DNA of 64,000 nucleotides from Lutraria lutraria (lineage: Eukaryota; Mollusca; Bivalvia; Venerida; Mactridae), in contig OZ026843.1 in the NCBI GenBank assembly GCA_964023205.1, positions 6,991,029 through 7,055,028 on the forward strand. The letters are read 5' to 3'. The notes under the pieces were generated by a model. The model was given only the letters and a program-made list of their open reading frames with translations. It was not told the origin of the DNA and ran no database searches. Each line of letters starts with the position of its first letter. Positions within the stretch are counted from its first letter, which is position 1. Positions 31,867 through 42,339 of the stretch are shown in pieces. The position numbers and the translations under genes are program-made.

Positions 31867-34800
31867 CTAAAATTCAACACAATAATACATGAAAGCATAC
31901 GTTAGTTATCCCTACAAATATTTACAGTTTCAATAGCTAGTGCGTTCAAATGAAGATTCAGTACAAAAATAAATAAATGAATGAATTCAAAATTTCAAAT
32001 GGAGTATGGTTAGCCGTCAGGTGATTTAGAAGACATATCTGGATAGTGCAACATACATTCTGCAGCATTGTCTTTAAAAAATGGTATGTGAAGGCAGACA
32101 TTGAGAATTTTAAATTTGATGGTTGCTATTGCAAGCAAATGACTCATCAAGAAAAATGTAATATAAATAAACTTTATCATGACCTATGTCATGTAAAGAA
32201 TTTACTCTACACGTGGATATTATTGCGTGTTGATAGTATTTCTATATTTAATTTACTAAAATAGCACAATCTACTTTAACTAATTACGAGGACAATAAAA
32301 GCATTCGCTACCCATTGTGACAATATTCTGATAGAGCTAACATTTACAGAACAAAACACTGCTTGTGTGGTTAAAACATTTTGCCAGCAAAATTGTTCGC
32401 GGTCATTCGCAAAGAACGCTAATATTTCCGTGGCGAGAACGTACTAACTTATAAGTCAAACATCAACAGCTCGTCCTCCTTTTATTGAATTTTCAATAAC
32501 TTATTAAATTAAAAGAAGATTTTATAGAACAGAAGTCACATCAACTATTGTTTGCGAAGTGACTTTCTTTCTTTCGATGTAGTGCCATGTAGAAGTAGGA
32601 GATGTTTAGAATGCGTTTTGGTGTGTGATATTCGTAAATTGAATCTTACACTGAATGTAAATAAATGAATATGACAGGCAAATTAAATTGATGAATATAC
32701 TTAAAGGGGTGAACGTGAAATGGTAATTTTGTACTAACCTGAGATAAAGCTTTGCAAGTTTGACAACACAAGGTTGTACTAGTTTTACACAATGTCCTCC
32801 TCCTTATGTATATGTCAGAGGTAGGGTCCCGCAATACGCTACAATCAAATGAATGCTTGTCTACCATCAGATGTTTGTCAACACAAGCTAAAAGTATTAA
32901 TTATACATATATAGTCTAACATGTGAGAATAAGCCACTCATGAATCAATAACTTAAGCCACGATTGTGATCATTGTCATCTTTTCAATTCAACAATAGAT
33001 TACACTTTTCCCGGTGATCTTATTATTTTTACCAAGCCCTAGGAACATTACATCCAATTTCTCACCTTTCTTTTTACCTTTCCATACGTTGTTCAAGAGC
33101 CAAAATAAATAAAAAGATATATAAAAATTGCCAACCTTCCTACCCTGTTTCAATTTTCTAATGAGCATGTATCCAAAAAAAAAACATGTTTTAGGCCTTA
33201 ACACAAGGTTGTACTAGTTTTACACAATGTCCTCCTCCTTATGTATATGTCAGATGTAGGGTCCCGCAATACGCTACAATCAAATGAATGCTGGTCTACC
33301 ATCAGATGTTTGTCAACGCAAGCTAAAAGTATTAATTATACATGTACAGTCGACCATGTGAACAAATGCCACTCATGAATCAATAAATTAAGCTATGATT
33401 GTTATCATTGTCATCATTTCAATTCAACAATAGATGACACTTTTCCCGGCGATCCTAATATTTTCACCAAGCCCGAGGAATGGTACATCCGATTTCTCAC
33501 CTTTTTACCTTTCCATACGTTTTTCAGGAGCCAAAGTAAATAAAAAATATATAAACATTCCCAACCTACCTACCCTATTTCAATTTTCTTATGAGCATGT
33601 ATCCAAGAAACAAACATGCTTTAGGCCTTAACATGATGTAGATGCAAATAATTCTCTGTTTCAACCTACCTCCTGGTGTATTGGTGAAGGCCTTCGGGAC
33701 TGCTGTAGTCATTGATTTCTTAAAATAAATACAAACAAAGGTAAGTTTGACCTTCAGAGACTATAAGCAGGCAATTTTGATCATGAAGAAAGATGATGAT
33801 CATGTCTGGACAATGCAAGCCCAAATGAGAAATTAATGCTGTACCAACTAGTGTATTTATCTTGACTTAAATAATAAATTGCCCAATTTGTGTCAAATAA
33901 AAAGTTACTCGAGGGAATTTTTACCAAAATATTATAACAAGTGAGTTGACATCCAGGAGCCATGCCTTGGCTACATAGGGTAAATCTTCGTTCATAAACA
34001 TCACTTGATGAATCTGTTAACCAATCACATGCTCCATAACTTCCATCAGCGATCCATAAACAATCTTCTTTACAGGTATCTGGTAAAATAATACACACGT
34101 TGGAAGAGCGTGAATTATTTTTGTTGCGATATTGAAATGTGGAGTAAATGAGGAAATAAGAAATTAAAGTGTCTGTGGTTATTAGCGACACAAGGAGGAC
34201 CATGATAAACACGTGTAGGCAACTAGTGCACACCGTTTATGTCAACTGACCGTCGACTAGAAGTAGAAAACAGTTGACATCAGACAAAATTATTAAATAA
34301 TCAGAAAAGGAAAAGAGTATGCTCTCAAACTGATTTAACGACAATAGACAGAACATATTTCGGGGACAACAACGTTGTCAAGACAAGTAAGCAAGCAACT
34401 TCTCATGACAATCCGCACCTTTATGTGCATTAGAAAAAAGTTTAACCTTCATATATATAGCAGGTATGTATGTCTATAAAAGCACAAAAACGTGAGTAAC
34501 CATATACGACATATAATTGTAAGTGAACTTGTCGCTACTTATAGGTGTAATTACGTCTATGTATCTACCTACCTTCCGGTGTATTCATGAATACTGGGCT
34601 CGCTGTAGTCATTGATTTCTTTAAATAAAATATAAGCAAAGGTAAGTTGACATTCAAAGACGAAAACAATCAGTTCTAATTCTGAAGGAATATGATGATC
34701 ACATCTGGGCAATTAAATCCCAAATAATAAATTAGTGTACATTTAGTATAAGCACCAACTTATCTTGACTTAAACGCTGAAATGCTTATTTGTGTCATAT

Positions 34801-35847
34801 AAGAAGTAACTCGAGGATATCTTTACCAAAATATTATAACAAGTGAGTTGGCATCCAGGAGCCATGCCTTGGCTACATAGGGTAAATCTTCGATCATAAA
34901 CATCACTTGATGAATCTGTTAACCAATCACATGCTCCATAACTTCCATCAGCGATCCATAAACAATCTGCTTTACAGGTATCTGGTAAAATAACATACAA
35001 GGTGGTAGAGTGAATTCTTTTTGAAGAGGTTAAGATATTCAAATGAGGACTAATAAACAAATTAGATTCTGAAAAAAACTCTGCGGTTAACATCGGCAAA
35101 CGGGGGACCATATTTAACACGCATAGGCAACTCGTGCATATTCAAATATATAATGTCAAATGACCGTCAGCCAGAAGTAAAACACCATTGTTATCCGGCA
35201 AAACATTACAAAGCAAAAAGGATATTACAATGGGCAAAGCATATCGGAGTTTACAACGTTGCCAAATATTAACAAAGATAACGTTCAAAAGAGGTTTCAC
35301 CTTCATATACGGCAGGTACTGATGATTGGGTTCTCATCACTGTGGATAATGTGGGTGGTGGAGATTTTGTAGTTGAGCTAACAGGTACTGTTGAGCTTCG
35401 AACCTACAGAAATCAAACATTCATTGAATATCATATTGCATTTACGAAACTTTCATTTCATCCAGTACGTTGTCATTAAGTAATCAAGTAAGACCCTACA
35501 CAATAACCGTTTTCTTAATTTTTTCTATTTATTTCTGTTTTATGTTGAAAAAGGTTTGAAAAATAGCATTAGCTGACCTTTACTCTTGCAGACTAAGGTA
35601 AGCGACAATACAGCGTAAAAGCTAACTGTCACATAACCTTAACAAAGGCGAAACAAAGAAACTTACAACGCTTACCTCATTTTCGACAATTCTGCAACTA
35701 TCGCAGCATTTTGTTGAAGACATGTTACATACTTGATGTCTGTTTTGATAGATCCCAACATTCTCATCTTCTGCCAATTCACTCAGTAGATATTTACAAT
35801 CAAAATGCATATTTACCAGGGTAATACCACGTTGCTCATCTTGGCAA
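31606..35847 (-). CDS. Gene B: 5'-truncated paralogue of gene A (8 exons seen)
   Basis: Exons 35676-35847, 35301-35403, 34827-34981, 34573-34618, 33925-34079, 33670-33718, 32739-32887 and 31606-31866 keep the same lengths, splice sites and phases as gene A, except for the last exon, and contain no stops. They encode modules 2 to 5 with their linkers and an 86-residue C-terminal part. No counterpart of the gene A signal-peptide exon or module 1 exon is seen up to 50 kb, and the first exon here starts in phase 2, so it cannot begin translation itself. Either unseen 5' exons exist further right or this is a recently stranded gene fragment. The intact frames argue that it was functional until recently. 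It has the fuller C-terminus of the pair. Confidence 0.6.
32739..32887 (-). CDS. Gene B exon for module 5
   Basis: 149 nt, phases 1 to 0, with the same six-Cys module as gene A exon 9 (FDCSVLRDPTSDIYIRRR, then LCCQTC). Acceptor and donor are intact. Confidence 0.7.
33010..33640 (+). repeat. Two copies of the dispersed intron repeat
   Basis: 33010-33195 and 33455-33630 both match the family also seen at 17985. They are the two halves of the local tandem duplication, each ending with 'aacatg(t/c)tttaggcctta'. Confidence 0.6.
33200..33322 (-). pseudogene. Truncated extra copy of the module 5 exon
   Basis: The acceptor and the first 41 or so codons of module 5 are present, but the sequence breaks after 'acaaccttgtg' and continues into intron-type DNA ('ttaaggcc'). 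It has therefore lost the last three Cys and the donor. It arose from a 445-bp tandem duplication whose breakpoint lies inside the exon. If it were spliced in, it would have no donor, so it is expected to be skipped. Confidence 0.75.
33670..33718 (-). CDS. Gene B Thr/Pro linker exon (2)
   Basis: 49 nt encoding KSMTTAVPKAFTNTPG, with the same borders as gene A exon 8. Confidence 0.6.
33925..34079 (-). CDS. Gene B exon for module 4
   Basis: 155 nt with six Cys: DTCKEDCLWIADGSYGACDW, then VYERRFTLC, then GCQLTC. Splice sites as in gene A exon 7. Confidence 0.7.
34573..34618 (-). CDS. Gene B Thr/Pro linker exon (1)
   Basis: 46 nt encoding KSMTTASPVFMNTPE, with an acceptor after tttaaag and a GTAGGT donor, as in gene A exon 6. 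Confidence 0.6.
34827..34981 (-). CDS. Gene B exon for module 3
   Basis: 155 nt: DTCKADCLWIADGSYG, then CDWLTDSSSDVYDRR, then LCSQGMAPGCQLTC. The six Cys are kept. Confidence 0.7.
35301..35403 (-). CDS. Gene B Ser/Thr/Pro-rich linker exon
   Basis: 103 nt, phase 0 to 1, like gene A exon 4 but with substitutions (STTKSPPPTLSTV). The frame is intact. Confidence 0.6.
35676..35847 (-). CDS. Gene B exon for module 2
   Basis: 172 nt, phase 2 to 0, six Cys (CQDEQ, FDCKYL, QVCN, KCCDSC). It is the first gene B exon that can be seen. The acceptor CAG is present, so upstream exons once existed. Confidence 0.7.
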
Positions 35848-36779
35848 CTGGAACAAAGCATGCATGCTATTAATTAAATAAGTACACATGTACATGTATA
35901 TACAATGTAGTCTCTATTGATAAAAGTTAATGTATTTTATTCGTTGAAGTATAAGAATGTAAGAAGTCCATGTAATTCCTTTAGCAGTGGACTCCCTTCA
36001 CCGGTATTCGAGATTATTGTCATCGTTAACATTTCGTTAGGATTTTTACCTTTTAACATTAGTTTTCACATTCTTGATTGATTCTTTTTTTTAATTTATA
36101 AGGTGTTTAAATGGAGAACGTAAAAAGGAAAGTCATCCTACTGACGCACATGTAAAACCCCGAATTTCTACGCAGTGATCTGTATTCAGAAATATATTTA
36201 TGACTGTAAACAATACTCTGAAAGTCATTATTAGTAAGAACAGATCTGTTAAAAACTGCGTCAATTGTTATTATGTCATATGTCTTATACATGTGTAAAA
36301 CTGTAAAAGACCAAATGCATACTTAGATGTCGATTTGTCAATAAATTGTTTTGTATTATATTGTTATTCTACATGAACTTAAATCCTAATGTGTATTTTA
36401 ATTGCAATCAGAACAGTTTATCAAAGCTTTGTTTTACAATCTTTCCAAACTTTGGATAGACATTGTCTTAGTCGTAGTATCAACCATTATAAACCTCATG
36501 TGATCTAAATATGGTCACATGAAGCTTAATCAAGGCCATGTAGCAAGAATGCACTGTCATTGAGTAAGTTCCAGTAGCTCTTCGCTATTTTCTTTTGGAT
36601 TTGCCCAACAGCGCGCATGGCAGTTATATAATAAAACATCGACATAGTTATTACCATAAAATTCGTCTAAATGAGGTGCTATCATTGTCAACGGTTGGGT
36701 TAAAAGTCGATCACGGGCAATGTGTGATGGCTGTTTTATGAACCCAAAAAAGGGTAAAATAATAAGAACTACAGGCGTT

Positions 36780-37075
36780 CATTCAAAATTTATTTATTTA
36801 CCAAAAAGAATAATAAACTATATATCGGTTATACGCCGCCACCCAGCATTCATTGCTGCGTAAACGTTGACTTTCAATATGCACAATGTCATGCCGACGG
36901 GCAAACTCCAGGCGATCACCACGGTGGTTAGGGGTCAATGAAGTCTTCAACCGGTCTTCGAGCATACAACCCTGAAGCATTGAATCTGTTCCTTAAAGTT
37001 TGCACAGACATCCGGTACCCAAGAATGCGTTCAAAGTCTCTAGCAGGTGTTGTCATTCTATCTGAATTAAAATTT
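36780..37075 (-). pseudogene. Tc1/mariner-like transposase fragment
   Basis: Read on the minus strand, TPARDFERILGYRMSVQTLR is followed by NRFNASGLYARRPVED. After a one-base frameshift come LTPNHRGDRLEFARRH and SNECWVAAYNRY. This order (a helix-turn-helix with QTLRNR, then G-L-x-ARRP, then HRGDRLxFARRH) is typical of the N-terminal DNA-binding part of Tc1-type transposases. The catalytic DDE part is missing. It sits at the right edge of the segmental copy. Confidence 0.65.
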
Positions 37076-37085
37076 GCCGATAATC

Positions 37086-37177
37086 GCGATTCATTAATCG
37101 ATTATCGATAACTCTTTTATTTGATTTTATCCATTTTCTAATTTGTCCAGGTATTTAAACGAGTGCGCTTACTTTGT
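37086..37177. repeat. Direct repeat flanking copy B, right
   Basis: Partner of 30436-30528, same orientation, about 6.65 kb apart. It shares 'ttatcgataactctttta' and 'gagtgcgcttactttgt'-type ends. Confidence 0.75.
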
Positions 37178-37455
37178 TCGTCATACTATAGATATATCTT
37201 GATGCGATGTTCGTGAAATATGAGAATGTTGTATAAAATGTTTATTGAATAACGCAATCGGAGATAATTGATTTGGTCTGTTAAAAGTGTCCATCATATG
37301 TTTTCAATGCTTAACAGATCGAATGCAAATAATGTCCATGATGATTAATAGTGTTTGAATTTCCATGAGACTTTTGATGACTTACAGGCAGAAAATGTTC
37401 GACACTTAAAGCTACACTACTTAGCTTCCTTCTTCACTGATGGCTTCATTAAGAG

Positions 37456-38130
37456 ATGGATCGGTGGTCTAGTGGTATTGCGATTGACTACCAATCGAGA
37501 GGTCGTTGGTTCGAATTTCGGCTCCGACTTCCGATTTTTCAAGGACGTTGCGAATGCCTGTTTCTTCTGAATCGTATCTCTCCTCTCACCAATGTGGGGA
37601 ATCCACGTGACCTAATGACGTCACAATGTTATCGTTACAAGCGCGTTTTCTGTCAATTGAACTAGGAAAACATCACGTAAGTGCATTATTTTTCTTTTTC
37701 TTCTAAAGCCACATAACTGTTGCAACTCCTTACATAAAGGGCTACCTCCGGTTCAGATTTTTGTCACTATAGTTCCTCTACTTTTTTGCTTTTCTTGTCC
37801 AAACCGTTTGACAGTGTTATGAAAATGAACGTTATTTCTACAAGAAAATTTTAGAAAACGGTTTGGACAAGAAAAGTAAAAAAGTAGAGGGCTTTCAGGG
37901 TCAAAATTCTCAACCATACAATGTATGTAAGGAGTTGCAACAGTTATGTGGCTTTAGAAGAAAACGAAAAATAATGCACTTACGTAATGTTTTCCTAGTT
38001 CGAACGACAGAAAATGCGCATGTAACGATAACATTGTGACGTCACTAGGTCACGTGGATTCCCCACACTGCTCACTGGGGCGGATCTGAAATGGTCATAA
38101 CTGTCGAATAAGCCGTTAAGCAAAAGTCAA
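37456..38130 (+). mobile_element. tRNA-derived SINE split by a foldback element
   Basis: A tRNA-like head starts at 37456 (ggatcggtggtctagtggt, A box; 'ggttcgaattt', B box). The SINE tail 'ggggcggatctgaaatgg' to 'aagccgttaagcaaaa' is at 38075-38135. The SINE at 52630 shows the same head and tail without interruption ('ggggcggctctgaaatgac', 'gagccgttaaac'). The 475 bp between them are a separate palindromic insertion. Confidence 0.7.
37593..38067. mobile_element. Foldback MITE with long inverted arms
   Basis: Arms of about 215 bp (37593-37810 and 37857-38067) pair over most of their length: ends 'tgtggggaatccacgtgacc', middle 'gttgcaactccttacat', inner 'cttttcttgtccaaaccgttt'. The loop is about 45 bp. 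There is no coding sequence. It lies inside a SINE, so it is younger than that SINE insertion. The target duplication is not clear; ctcac occurs on both sides. Confidence 0.75.
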
Positions 38131-38134
38131 TTAA

Positions 38135-39705
38135 CCACCCGAAAATATGTTTTGTCAAACCGGAAGTGACTTGTCTGTTTTTAGACTATGAACAGGAAGT
38201 CGATATTCTTCGGGAACTTTTCCCGACCAAAGATCTTCATTTCTCTTAAAATCGATCAAATTTCGCAAAAGTAAAGACATTACCATGTTTTTTAGGACTG
38301 ATGTCATAACTGTCGTGAAATGTGAAGAAAGCGGTTTGCAGCTTTATACATTGTGCATCTGAGCAGTTATTGGTTCCTCGTTGATTCGTATAGTGGAGAA
38401 TACAAATAACACCGACCTGTTTGTAATTAAAACTGGTCCGTATAGATTTTGAATGATTACGAAGCAACCGCTGTGATGGGCGTTTCAATCGATAGTGCTT
38501 AATTACAGGAAGTTTGTACACCTCAATGTAACAACGACATAAAAAAAGAAAAAACGTAAACTTTGAGTAGTCATTTGTGATGACTTAAGTAGACATATCT
38601 GTGTTTTGTGTTTGTATTAGACATATAAAGATATTAAAATGTTCCCAGGCTTCGCCTTCTACTCAAATGATCGTCACATAGTACCCAAATACAGATTTCC
38701 CAGAGGAAGTCACACTTTTCCCTTGGTATTTAGTGGACGGTCACCTGTAAATAAGGAAATGGGATTAAGCCATTAGAAAAAAATGGTCAGTGTCTAAACA
38801 TTTGTTCGGTCGACTGAATAACCTTCAACCCGACTATTTTTTCAAGCCTTGGTATTTACCCATTTAACCTCTGAATAAATTTGACTATACATATTGATAA
38901 GATTAATATATTTGCTTCTCTCCCTTTTTGGACCATTTTCGCGGGTCTGGCTGTGCAATCAGTTGAGTTTTAATCAAATAAAATTATTGTCGAAAACCAT
39001 TATGTTTCAGAGCACTCAAGCAACTGTCACGGAAGCACTCCTATCATGGCTTCATTAATTGACCATGTTGATTTGTATTGCCTTTTTTTCAGCAAACATT
39101 GACTTTTAAGCAAAACATTACTTCGAATATAAATAATACAATGTCCAACAAAGGGGAAATTGTTTAAATAATTGTTTGTGTTATCACATAGGGCAAAGGG
39201 TACTTACACAGTGCCATTAATGAAAACAATGGATCGTGCCCCACAAATGTATTTTAAACTCTCTAATGTTTAGGTTTTTTAATATGCGAGATATTAGCAA
39301 TGTAAATAAATGGTCTTTGGATATAAAGGACTTTCTCACTTAACTTGGACTATTAACTGGACATTTTTATTGTTCACGGATTCACATTGAAATGTCAGAA
39401 TGAAATTGTGAAACAATTAAAGGTTTTACGTTGGAATATTTGAGTAGAAAGAACTTTTTAAAAAGTGATTGTATACGTTATTTTGAATTCAAAGTATATG
39501 GATTTCACTTGGAGAACCGAAAAATACCCATTTTAAAACACTTTTTTCATTATTGAATAGGTATTTCCTAACTAGGGTGCGCACCCTAGATAGAACTATT
39601 TCAAGACCCCTGCTAAAATTAAACCTCGCTTTCAAAACTAGGTAAATGCACGAAAACTACATGTTATGGTGGTGTTGAATAAACATAAATAAGGCAAATA
39701 TTTTT
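38135..39705. other. Intergenic, no gene recognised
   Basis: AT-rich sequence. The minus ORF at 38246-38521 has no family features and partly covers SINE-derived sequence. Nothing else supported. Confidence 0.4.
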
Positions 39706-39711
39706 TAATAC

Positions 39712-40101
39712 TTAAGGTGGGTCGCGGGTTTCCTTCCGAAAAGTGTTCAGTTTCTAGAAGTCAACGCACAAGTAAATCTTTTTGCAAGCACATCTTTCAA
39801 AGTATTGACTAAAGCAAAAATGATGTATTCAAATGATATTTCCATAGAAACCGCTAAAAAAATGTTCACCTAGTGGAGCGATATGTTGTATATGTTTTGT
39901 TTTTATTTTCGCATTATTTCTTGTACTGCTCCGATAATTTTGTATATTAAGCTATGAAATTTACTGTGCACAATGCTGAATCATTTACAAATCCGAAAAA
40001 GTTAATATAGCTTCATTTTGCCGTCATTAAATCTTAAAAGGTTTTGATCGAACTCTGTAGTGGTGGTAATTTTTCGGGAGGAAACCCGTGACCCACCTTA
40101 A
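39712..40101. mobile_element. Second TTAA-flanked MITE
   Basis: TTAA at 39712-39715 and 40098-40101 flank a 382-bp element with inverted ends: GGTGGGTCGCGGGTTTCC on the left, complement of GGTGGGTCACGGGTTTCC on the right, continuing into a TTCCGAAAA-like stretch. It has no ORF. The target choice matches piggyBac-type transposition, but the ends differ from the element at 14787, so it belongs to another family. Confidence 0.7.
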
Positions 40102-40109
40102 CTAAAACC

Positions 40110-41380
40110 TCGTATTGATAAAGAAGATTAATAAAAACACGTTTTTCTTACTGTGCACGGCCTGTCTGACATGTTTCGTTGTTTACATAATTAGAAATAC
40201 AAGTCAAAATAAGAAGTACACATTTCTAAAAATAGATCAAGGATACCCTTAGGGATTCAATACAACAACGAGAAATCAAGGTTTCCCTATCATAATTAAT
40301 GCCAATCTTTGCCGAAATACTTCAGCATGTGCTAGATATTGTCCAAATCAACTTGTCCGTCAGTTCTTTTCTTCACATGCATAATTTGAGAAAGGAAAGC
40401 AACTGACCCCCTTTAAAGACACAATGATCTACGTCTATGTCCTCTGTCGTAAGACATCTAAAGTAAACACAAGTATAAGTTATCGTTTTACATTTTATGC
40501 GATATATCACAAGCGCCGCAAAGCGGAACGCAGTGACATGTTGAAAAAAGGTTCAAGATATGAACGATAGCAATCCTAATTTCTGAAATAGTGACTGACT
40601 TCATTTACTTCTCCATACTTTTCTTCCGATTTTCAAATAAAATGCGGACATTTATTGGACAAGTTATTTCATTTACATCTTTTGAGGGCGCCCCAGGGAG
40701 TGGAAAGAGAACCAGGCATTTGCAGTCCAGTACCAAGGACCGAAACCCGCATGCAGTATGGTCCATAAAGCAAAATTGCAAATACAGACAGCATAATGTA
40801 TTTATGCAGAATACAAGTACAAAATGTATTATAAAAAATTATAGGATTTCAGAAACAGAAATTGTATAGACGCAATAGTATTGCAGTAAATAGAAATATG
40901 TAGACAAAACGTTAATATCATTGTCAGTGATTTTTTTTAATTTTGAAAACTACCTGTGAATTTCTGAAGGGGAAAATATAGCGCGATACAGTCAGAAAAG
41001 GGGAAAATATGAAGTAAAAAACATTTTTATCTTTTTAGTCAATCTCTTGACATAGCCTTTGATTTCAATAGATTATTCTGCATTTTAAAGCCATTATTGG
41101 TAATCTACTTTGTAATTGCTGTTTGTGGACTTCTTTAATTTCATTTCAATTGGAAATATAACTTCAATTTGGGGCCATTTTTAGGGGAAAATATAAGGTT
41201 TTTGGGCTAGATTAAACAGTCTGTATAAGGCTGTAAAATATACGAAAAAAAACACTGATTACGATGTAAGAAAACTGTCCTACTCGAGGATATCCACTGA
41301 ACATCTATAACGTCTTACGATGGTTCGACGTGTAACATTTTTTGCGACGTAGTAGGTAAGTTTTTCCTCTTACATTAGTT
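40110..41380. other. Intergenic, no gene recognised
   Basis: A 92-codon ORF at 40591-40869 has no recognisable features. No splice or repeat evidence for a gene was seen. Confidence 0.4.
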
Positions 41381-41382
41381 TA

Positions 41383-41611
41383 GACGTATAATGTTGGTTG
41401 TGACGTATTACGTTGTTTGTGACGCATTACGTTGTTTGTGACGCCTTACGTTAGTTGTGACACCTTACGTTGTTTGTGGCGTATTACGTTGGTTGTGACG
41501 CATTACGTTGTTTGTGACGTATTACGTTGGTTGTGACGCATTGCGTTGTTTGTGACGTATAACGTTGTTTGTGACGAATTACGTTGGTACTGACGCATTA
41601 CGTTGGTTGTA
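41383..41611. repeat. 19-bp minisatellite, left part
   Basis: About 12 copies of a 19-bp unit (gacgtattacgttggttgt) with gcatt/tgttt variants. It is rich in CpG (two or three per unit) in otherwise AT-rich, CpG-poor DNA. It resumes at 42212 after an inserted LINE end. Confidence 0.9.
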
Positions 41612-42211
41612 ACAGAACAGAACAGAACATATCATTTATTCACTCAATACATGTACATAACATGCAAATTTGAGGTTTTTACAATAAAACAAAACAAATA
41701 AACGAGGCTATAGAATTTAGACATACTGAAAAAAGTACATTTGTCAAAGTATATCGACATAATATTTAACAATTTCAGCATATAGAAGAATTACATTATC
41801 ACTTTTTGGATTATACATTTTACAAATTTACATAACTTATTTAATTCTAACTTATTTTTTGTGCACATTAGATTTTCCAGTTTAAACATATTTGGTCGAC
41901 GGTAATAGATGGGTTTCAAAAATCGTTTTCTTTCATCATTAAATTGAGAACATTCGAATAAATAATGGAACTCGTCGCCAATTTTATCTTGACAGGTGTT
42001 ACATAATCTTTGATTTATTGGTGTTCTTAGCCAGCTACCTGTTTCTATTGGTAATCGATGGTTTCTGGTTCTAAATTTAATAAAATAGTATAGAAGTGGA
42101 CTTTCTAAGTCTGTTAAGAAGTGCTCAGTACCAAATGTCTTTTTGAATACTCTGTAAAACAAACTGTTACTTGAATTATCAATTTTGGAATACCAGTCAT
42201 TAAGAAATAGG
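41611..42211 (-). mobile_element. 5'-truncated non-LTR retrotransposon, 3' end
   Basis: On the minus strand an open frame of about 140 residues holds NHRLPIETGSWLRTPINQR, then LCNTC, then DEFHYLFECSQF, which is the C-terminal Cys/His motif (C-x2-C...H-x4-C) of LINE ORF2 proteins. The reading runs into a 3' UTR with an AATAAA and ends in a short tandem tail, (TGTTC)n. Most of ORF2, including the reverse transcriptase, is missing, as usual for 5'-truncated LINE copies. The ATG of the ORF lies in the flanking minisatellite. Confidence 0.75.
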
Positions 42212-42330
42212 TGACGCATTACGTTGTTTGTGACGTATTACGTTGGTTGCGACGCATTACGTTGTTTGTGATGTATCACGTTGGTTGTGACGTATTACGT
42301 TGGTTGTGACGTATTACATTAAGTGTTACG
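42212..42330. repeat. 19-bp minisatellite, right part
   Basis: About six further copies of the 19-bp unit, in phase with the left part, ending in degenerate 'gacgtattacattaagtgttacg'. Confidence 0.9.
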
Positions 42331-42339
42331 TATAGTGAA

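Larger units (their letters stand above)
30660..36478. repeat. Segmental duplication, right copy
   Basis: Same-orientation copy of 14704-21020, including introns and the 3' flank of gene A. The match ends near 36478, just after 'ggatagacattgtct', short of the position where gene A exon 2 would lie. The copy contains an extra internal tandem repeat of about 445 bp (32760-33200 repeated as 33200-33640) and lacks the piggyBac-like MITE. Confidence 0.85.

Noticed and set aside
40591..40869. 92-codon ORF
   Set aside because: No recognisable domain, no splice support and no conservation visible within the window.
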